Assembly: GCA_001295935.1 (NCBI GenBank) | Contig: LJHX01000036.1 | Span: forward strand, 1 to 64,000 | Length of the DNA: 64,000 nucleotides | Direction: 5' to 3' | From: an alpha proteobacterium AAP81b | GTDB lineage: Bacteria; Pseudomonadota; Alphaproteobacteria; Sphingomonadales; Sphingomonadaceae | In this document: piece after piece, positions 59,937 to 64,000 of the stretch | How the letters are laid out: every line of letters begins with the position of its first letter | How positions within the stretch are numbered: the stretch's first letter is position 1 | Program-made: the position numbers and the translations under genes | The notes under the pieces: generated by a model | The model's database searches: none | Seen by the model: the letters and a program-made list of their open reading frames with translations, nothing else | What the model was told of the DNA's origin: nothing

Positions 59937-60959
59937 ATGGCTCTTGGCGACTTCCTCCGCCGGCCTGCCGGCAACAGCATCGAGGCCCTACCCCCGCCGG
60001 AGCCTGCCAAGGCGACGGCCGGCAGCGGAAACACCGCTTCCGCCGCCGGCGATGCGCCACCACCTGCGCCCCCGGAAGCGCCGGCCAGGAAACCCCTGCC
60101 GGTCAGCAGCGAACCCGCGTCGATCGCCGCCAGCTACTATGTCGAGGCGGCGGCCGATCGCCGGACCTATTACCAGGACTATCAGCGCAAGAGCGTGGCG
60201 TTCACCGCCACCGATACCCGCGTCACTTCGGCCCGCGAGGATCTCCGTACCGTCCGCGATATGGTGGAGGTGGCCGGAGCGCAAGGCTGGCGCTCGGTGC
60301 AACTGCGGGGAACGGAGACGTTCCGCCGCGAAGCTTGGATCGAGGCGGCAGCGGCGGGCCTCAATGCCGCCGGCTACAAGGCAAGCGATCCAGATCGACA
60401 GGAAGTGGAACGGCGCCGGACGGAACGCGACCAGGGCCGGCCCTCCAACGCGCTGCCGCGGATTGGGGCGGTCGCTGGCGTTGCGAAGGAAGCCGCTGCC
60501 GCCACACGGCCAGGATCGAGGGCAGTGCCTGGCGGGGCAGCAGCAGCGGACGATCCCTCCCCGTCCGTGGTGCAGCCTAGGGCGGCGACGCCGGCGGAGC
60601 AACGCCGGGCGTTCGGCGAGGCCAGCGCGGGGCTGTCGGATGACGGAAAACTCATCCTGGCGGCGCTGTCGGAGAAGATCGACCGGCAGATGAACCGCTA
60701 CAACAGCGATGCGAAGGCCGAGCTGAAGCTGTTCGTGGCGACCGAACTCGGCGCGAGGGAGCAGAGCCAGGGCCCGGTGCAGCTGTCGGCCGAGCAGCGG
60801 CGCCTGGCGAGCACGCCGGAGGTTGGGCGGGCAACAGGAAGGGAGACGGGCGCGACGCTGCTGAGTCCAGAGCGCACTGCCACCCCCACCTCCCTTCCTC
60901 CTGCCCCCTCGATCCCGGCCCGAGAGCAAGAACAGCCCCGCCTGACGCGCTCCCGCTGA
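59937..60959 (+). CDS. LPD7-domain protein next to the relaxase
   Basis: A protein of 340 aa. After a proline-rich N-terminus, residues 60-160 contain the LPD7-like domain: YYVEAAADRRTYYQDYQRKS, FTATDTRVTSAREDLRTVRD, then WRSVQLRGTETFRREAWIEA. Such domains accompany relaxases and large polyvalent proteins of mobile elements. Most of the rest is disordered apart from a helical block (DDGKLILAALSEKIDRQMN). It sits between virD4 and the relaxase and may act with the relaxase in transfer. Confidence 0.8.
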   Translation: MALGDFLRRPAGNSIEALPPPEPAKATAGSGNTASAAGDAPPPAPPEAPARKPLPVSSEPASIAASYYVEAAADRRTYYQDYQRKSVAFTATDTRVTSAREDLRTVRDMVEVAGAQGWRSVQLRGTETFRREAWIEAAAAGLNAAGYKASDPDRQEVERRRTERDQGRPSNALPRIGAVAGVAKEAAAATRPGSRAVPGGAAAADDPSPSVVQPRAATPAEQRRAFGEASAGLSDDGKLILAALSEKIDRQMNRYNSDAKAELKLFVATELGAREQSQGPVQLSAEQRRLASTPEVGRATGRETGATLLSPERTATPTSLPPAPSIPAREQEQPRLTRSR

Positions 60960-60974
60960 TCCGGGCACTCCGAC

Positions 60975-62126
60975 ATGGCCTCGCGCGAGAACGACGTCTG
61001 GAGGCTGGCAGAGAGCGTCTCTGGTGAGGATATGCGCCTTGGGGGTGGTGCAACCCCCGCAAAGCGCCGCGCGCCGCTCTCTGAGGCCGCCAAGGCCCGC
61101 CTGCGCCGCATCGTCTCCCGAGCGCCCGAAGCCATGGTCAAGATCACCGGCCGCACCAGAGGCGGCGCCACTGGCCTCAAGGCGCACCTGGACTATATCA
61201 CTCGCAACGGCCGCCTCTCCGCTGAAACCCCCACCGGCACCCGCATCGACAACCGCAAGGCGCTGAGGGCGCTGACCGACGACTGGCTGCTGGCCAATGC
61301 CGTCGAGGCCAGGGGCCGGCCGCTTGCCGATTCGGCGCAGGCGGTGTCGGTGATCCTGTCGATGCCGCCCGGCACCGCGCCCGACCGGGTGGAAGCCGCG
61401 GCCCGGACCTGGGCTAAGGGCGAGCTGAAGGAGCGGGATTGGTTGATGGTGCGCCATGACGACACCCACCACCCGCATGTCCATGTCTCGATCCGGGCGG
61501 TCGGCCCCGACGGCCTGCGCCTGGCCCCCGGCCCTGCCGACCTGCAGCGCTGGCGGGAGGGGTTTGCGAAGGAGCTGCGGCGGCTAGGGCTGGAGGCCGA
61601 GGCGACCCCGCGCCAGGCCAGGGGCGCGGTCAGGAAGGCGACGAAGGCGGTCGTCGAGCAGATCGAACGCACCGGCCGCGAGCCCAGGGTCAGGAAGGCC
61701 GAACGCCAGGCCATGCAACGCGAGGCCAGTGCACCGACACCCGCCAAGCCCGCCACCTGGACCCGGACCATCCAGGCCCGTCAGGACAGCATCCGGAAGG
61801 CCTATCTCGCCCATGCGGCCGAACTGGCCCAGGGCACTCCTGAGGACCGCGAGCTGGCGCGCGACGTGGAGCGGTTTGTGGCGGAGATGCCGGTCCCGCT
61901 CACCCGGCGGCAGGCGATGGCAGTGGAGCTGCGGCAGGTGCTGGACCGCCACCCTGGGCGCAAGGCATCGGACAGCGGCGAAGTCTTGCACGGTGCAAGA
62001 CCGGGCACCCCGGAGCCTGAGCCGCAGGATCGGAACAAAAGCGGAAACGTCTTGCACGGTGCAAGACTTTCTGAGGCGGAAGACGCCAGGCCAACGGAGC
62101 CGGGCGGGCCCAAGCGCCGGCGCTGA
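60975..62126 (+). CDS. VirD2-like (MOBP) relaxase
   Basis: A protein of 383 aa. The catalytic Tyr is in LKAHLDYITRNGRLS (near residue 74), and the metal-binding histidines are in VRHDDTHHPHVHVSIRAV (near 160-170). This HxDxxxHxH arrangement is that of MOBP relaxases, matching an ATCCTG-type nic site at 39.16 kb. The C-terminal half is a long basic helix, then two in-frame palindromes (VLHGARP, VLHGARL) and a basic tail (GGPKRRR) that could be the secretion signal. Confidence 0.9.
   Translation: MASRENDVWRLAESVSGEDMRLGGGATPAKRRAPLSEAAKARLRRIVSRAPEAMVKITGRTRGGATGLKAHLDYITRNGRLSAETPTGTRIDNRKALRALTDDWLLANAVEARGRPLADSAQAVSVILSMPPGTAPDRVEAAARTWAKGELKERDWLMVRHDDTHHPHVHVSIRAVGPDGLRLAPGPADLQRWREGFAKELRRLGLEAEATPRQARGAVRKATKAVVEQIERTGREPRVRKAERQAMQREASAPTPAKPATWTRTIQARQDSIRKAYLAHAAELAQGTPEDRELARDVERFVAEMPVPLTRRQAMAVELRQVLDRHPGRKASDSGEVLHGARPGTPEPEPQDRNKSGNVLHGARLSEAEDARPTEPGGPKRRR
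61985..62065. repeat. two GTCTTGCAC palindromes inside the relaxase gene
   Basis: Cores at 61985-61999 and 62051-62065, 66 bp apart and in the same frame (VLHGAR). GGAACAAAAGCGGAAAC precedes the second. Confidence 0.93.
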
Positions 62127-62134
62127 CCGCGCGT

Positions 62135-62590
62135 CTACCCGCGGGCGAACAGGTCGCCGACCGCCCGCCGGCTGCGCAGTGTCGCCAGGCGCCGCCGGCG
62201 ATGTTCGGGTCGGTCGTGCGCTAGGTGGCAGCGGCCGCACAGGGCAGCGAGATTGCGGGCGGTGTTGTTGGTGGGATCATGGTCGAGGTGGGCGGTCGCC
62301 AATACCACCCGGCGCCAGGCATAGGGCGGTGACGCCGCGAAGCCCAACAGCGGCGGCGCCATAGCGGCAACCACCTCGATCGGCGGCAGCCGCACCTTCC
62401 TGCCGCGCTCATCGCGCCAGCATCCTGCTGCTGCATCCCACCACTGTCCCTGGGGCAGCTGTGCCACTTGGGCGGCATGGGGACGGCCGCAGCGCTCACA
62501 CTTCCCGCCTGCCCTGCGGAAGCGGATCGAATGCGAGAGCTGGCGCCAATCGAAGGGATAGAGCGCACGGGTCTCAGGCCGGATGGGCAT
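62135..62590 (-). CDS. HNH endonuclease family protein
   Basis: A protein of 151 aa. It has a zinc-type CERCGRPHAAQ, then VVLATAHLDHDPTNNTARNL and ALCGRCHLAHD, the HNH core with two Cys pairs. Such small plasmid HNH proteins are probable nucleases of uncertain role. The gene converges with the relaxase, 8 bp between stops. The N-terminus MPIRPETRALYPFDW is well conserved in pattern with relatives I recall. Confidence 0.9.
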   Translation of the reverse strand: MPIRPETRALYPFDWRQLSHSIRFRRAGGKCERCGRPHAAQVAQLPQGQWWDAAAGCWRDERGRKVRLPPIEVVAAMAPPLLGFAASPPYAWRRVVLATAHLDHDPTNNTARNLAALCGRCHLAHDRPEHRRRRLATLRSRRAVGDLFARG

Positions 62591-62740
62591 GACGAGAACA
62601 ATAGCGGAACGGCAGGGTGATGTGAATCCGTAGCTGTCTCCGCGGGAGATGGGCCCGACTTGCGGTAGCCCTCAATCACTGGCTACAAGCTTATTCGGTG
62701 ATGTCCCACGTAGAAAAGGACGTCAGATCGACCTGAAAAG

Positions 62741-63292
62741 CTACTCCGCTTTGCCAATAAGTCTGTTACGTTTGATATCCAGCTGGGCTTGTACTGAACG
62801 CGCAATTTCGCTGGAGAGAACTTGGATAAGAGTGAGCTTTTGGCGCATTTCGTTGGCATCTTCCAGCTGACTGACGTCAGATAGGATGGTGTTTATCCTA
62901 TCCCAGGAACTTTCACCCTCATCTATAAATCCATAAACCGCGCCAATGGGGATTTCGGATATTCCTGACCTTTCCACTTCTCGTGCAAGCTTACCATGCG
63001 CTAGAGATAGCGCTTTGGTACGATCCCCGAGCTCCTTTAGGAGACTGGTGCGGTCATGTTGCGCGCGGTGTAGAGAAACTAGGAGGTCAGTTTCGTCTTC
63101 GAAGCCTCGAACAGCCCGCTTGATCTCGGCCCGTTCATATTTCCACTCGTCTGCCTCGAGCGTCTCCGATCGAATTCTCTTCGTGTATCGAAAATTCCAG
63201 TAGTTCCAGACGAGTGATAGAACCGTCAGCCCGAATGTAACGTAATCCTTCAAGCCCAAGGTAGCAGAGCTTGGCGTTACCGGTTCTGGCAT
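62741..63292 (-). CDS. membrane-anchored coiled-coil protein of the right-edge operon
   Basis: A protein of 183 aa. One membrane helix near the N-terminus (YVTFGLTVLSLVWNYWNFRY) is followed by a charged helical region with ERAEIKRAVRGFEDETDLLV and HRAQHDRTSLLKELGDRTKA. No enzyme motif is seen. Its start overlaps the STAS-like gene stop (TAATG). As the last gene of a coupled operon with an ATPase and a STAS-like protein it might be an effector or membrane target; no family is recognised. Confidence 0.65.
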   Translation of the reverse strand: MPEPVTPSSATLGLKDYVTFGLTVLSLVWNYWNFRYTKRIRSETLEADEWKYERAEIKRAVRGFEDETDLLVSLHRAQHDRTSLLKELGDRTKALSLAHGKLAREVERSGISEIPIGAVYGFIDEGESSWDRINTILSDVSQLEDANEMRQKLTLIQVLSSEIARSVQAQLDIKRNRLIGKAE

Positions 63293-63621
63293 TAACGAAT
63301 TTCCGCAATGTCCCGGCTAGTCGTAATTGCAGATATCCCACGTTCCAGCTGCTCTAATACGACGGCAGGAGCAACGAATCTGTAGGAGTCCCGGAAAGCC
63401 TTCACATCAAAGTGCAACGACTTTAGTGTCGGACCCAGGAGGCCTTGGATGAACGATGGGGTTACGGCATAGATGTAGTCCGGGATCCGGATCTCAACCG
63501 GGTCGCCGGATCCATCCAGTCCGTCTAAGCCGAAGCGCTCGCGCGCGGCGATGCCACGAAGCCGCCCGCTCAGGTTATGCACCTTGCCCTGGGTGAGCTC
63601 TTCAAGGTCGATCGCTGCCAT
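63292..63621 (-). CDS. STAS-like (DUF4325) protein
   Basis: A protein of 109 aa from the ATG at 63621. LSGRLRGIAARERFGLDGLD, then EIRIPDYIYAVTPSFIQGLL and FVAPAVVLEQLERGI follow the DUF4325 pattern: a short beta-alpha STAS-like fold with the PSF turn. STAS-like proteins are often paired with a histidine-kinase-like ATPase that binds or phosphorylates them. It overlaps the ATPase end by 20 bp and the membrane gene start by 1 bp. Confidence 0.68.
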   Translation of the reverse strand: MAAIDLEELTQGKVHNLSGRLRGIAARERFGLDGLDGSGDPVEIRIPDYIYAVTPSFIQGLLGPTLKSLHFDVKAFRDSYRFVAPAVVLEQLERGISAITTSRDIAEIR

Positions 63622-64000
63622 CTTCCTTCTCCACCTGCTTGCGCAGAAATGCCGGGTCCAACGTGAACGCAATGCTAACCAGGGTGCCGCTTAGCGGTTG
63701 CTCAAGGTCGAATGCGAATTCGCTGTCCGGTGGCTCGCGCGCGGTATTCTCCTTGTTGAACCAAAGCAAGCGCGGCTTGGTCGCCTCGCCGCCCTCGCGC
63801 ACCCCCATTATGTAGGGTGCCCGCATCCGGATACACGACCTACCTGATACAATCGTTACCCTTGAGCCATTTCCCTCTTGACCGGCGCCCAGGGTGTTAA
63901 CGAAGTCGAGCATGTCCTGCAGGCCGGTTCCGCCAGAGCGCCCCTCACGAGCCTTCGGGTCACAGGTGATGGTGTCCTGGAGGGCGAACACGGTGGCCAG
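63602..64000 (-). CDS. histidine-kinase-like ATPase, partial (runs off the right edge)
   Basis: The visible 133 codons are the C-terminal part of a protein that starts beyond the window. GRSGGTGLQDMLDFVNTLG resembles the glycine-rich G2 box of GHKL ATPases, and SRVTIVSGRSCIRM and PLSGTLVSIAFTLDP resemble the last strands of that fold. A GTG at 63991 is in frame but the sequence before it (LATV) continues open. With the STAS-like and membrane genes it makes a three-gene coupled operon. The fold call is tentative because the N-box is outside the window. Confidence 0.55.
   Translation of the reverse strand: MATVFALQDTITCDPKAREGRSGGTGLQDMLDFVNTLGAGQEGNGSRVTIVSGRSCIRMRAPYIMGVREGGEATKPRLLWFNKENTAREPPDSEFAFDLEQPLSGTLVSIAFTLDPAFLRKQVEKEDGSDRP

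Overview
The window looks like part of a high-GC alphaproteobacterial (probably Sphingomonadales) plasmid or plasmid-derived element. The evidence is a Rep_3-type initiator with iterons and a DnaA box, ParA/ParB, a KorA/TrfB-like repressor, a candidate MOBP oriT with a MobC-like protein, a relaxase and a complete VirB1-VirB11/VirD4 conjugation cluster, plus small families common in sphingomonads (DUF736, DUF5818, DUF6961, EexN). All identifications are from reading the sequence; no database search was run.

Left part (about 1-33.4 kb) is an accessory, defence-island-like region. A minus-strand, translationally coupled four-gene restriction-modification-like operon (7.8 to 0.6 kb) encodes an MmeI-type DNA methyltransferase, a GIY-YIG-like protein, an SF2 helicase and a second GIY-YIG (T5orf172) protein. 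A tightly packed five-gene membrane operon (14.3 to 9.8 kb) combines a four-helix membrane protein, a membrane-anchored vWA-like protein, a MotA/ExbB-like protein with a long coiled-coil tail, a MotB/OmpA protein and a 58-residue tail gene. It resembles the motor half of Zorya but lacks the known Zorya effectors, and it is the best candidate here for an undescribed system. Further genes are a paralogue of the GIY-YIG-like protein, a 1328-aa nuclease-TPR-PIN protein, a PadR/membrane pair, a 567-aa PD-(D/E)XK protein, two Tat-exported cell-wall enzymes, a secreted protein, and a membrane-anchored caspase-like (CHAT) protease. Broken mobile DNA lies among them: an IS5-family remnant, a serine-recombinase pseudogene and an intact resolvase with a res-like site.

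Middle part (33.5-46 kb) is the plasmid maintenance backbone, mostly on the minus strand: DUF736, an SRAP protein, an odd class II tRNA with anticodon UAU, an ADP-ribosylglycohydrolase, MobC with a candidate oriT, a Toprim primase-like protein, ParB, ParA, a KorA-like repressor, a DUF932 protein and RepA. Three promoters (parA, the repressor gene and the DUF932 gene) share a tandem TTTACA-N4-TTGACA element, so they may form one autoregulated maintenance regulon. The iterons upstream of repA are spaced at multiples of about 11.5 bp.

Right part (46.7-62.6 kb) is the plus-strand conjugation operon in canonical order, followed by an LPD7-domain protein, a VirD2-like relaxase and an HNH endonuclease. 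The right edge (62.7-64 kb) holds a coupled ATPase, STAS-like and membrane-protein operon cut by the window end.

A perfect 19-bp palindrome, GTCTTGCACSGTGCAAGAC, occurs 24 times (some copies degenerate) between 33.9 and 62.1 kb, often in clusters spaced 66, 78 or 89 bp apart. It lies inside VirD4, relaxase, EexN and VirB9 reading frames without introducing a stop codon. Nine shorter variants (CTTGCACNGTGCAAG) lie in the left 30 kb.
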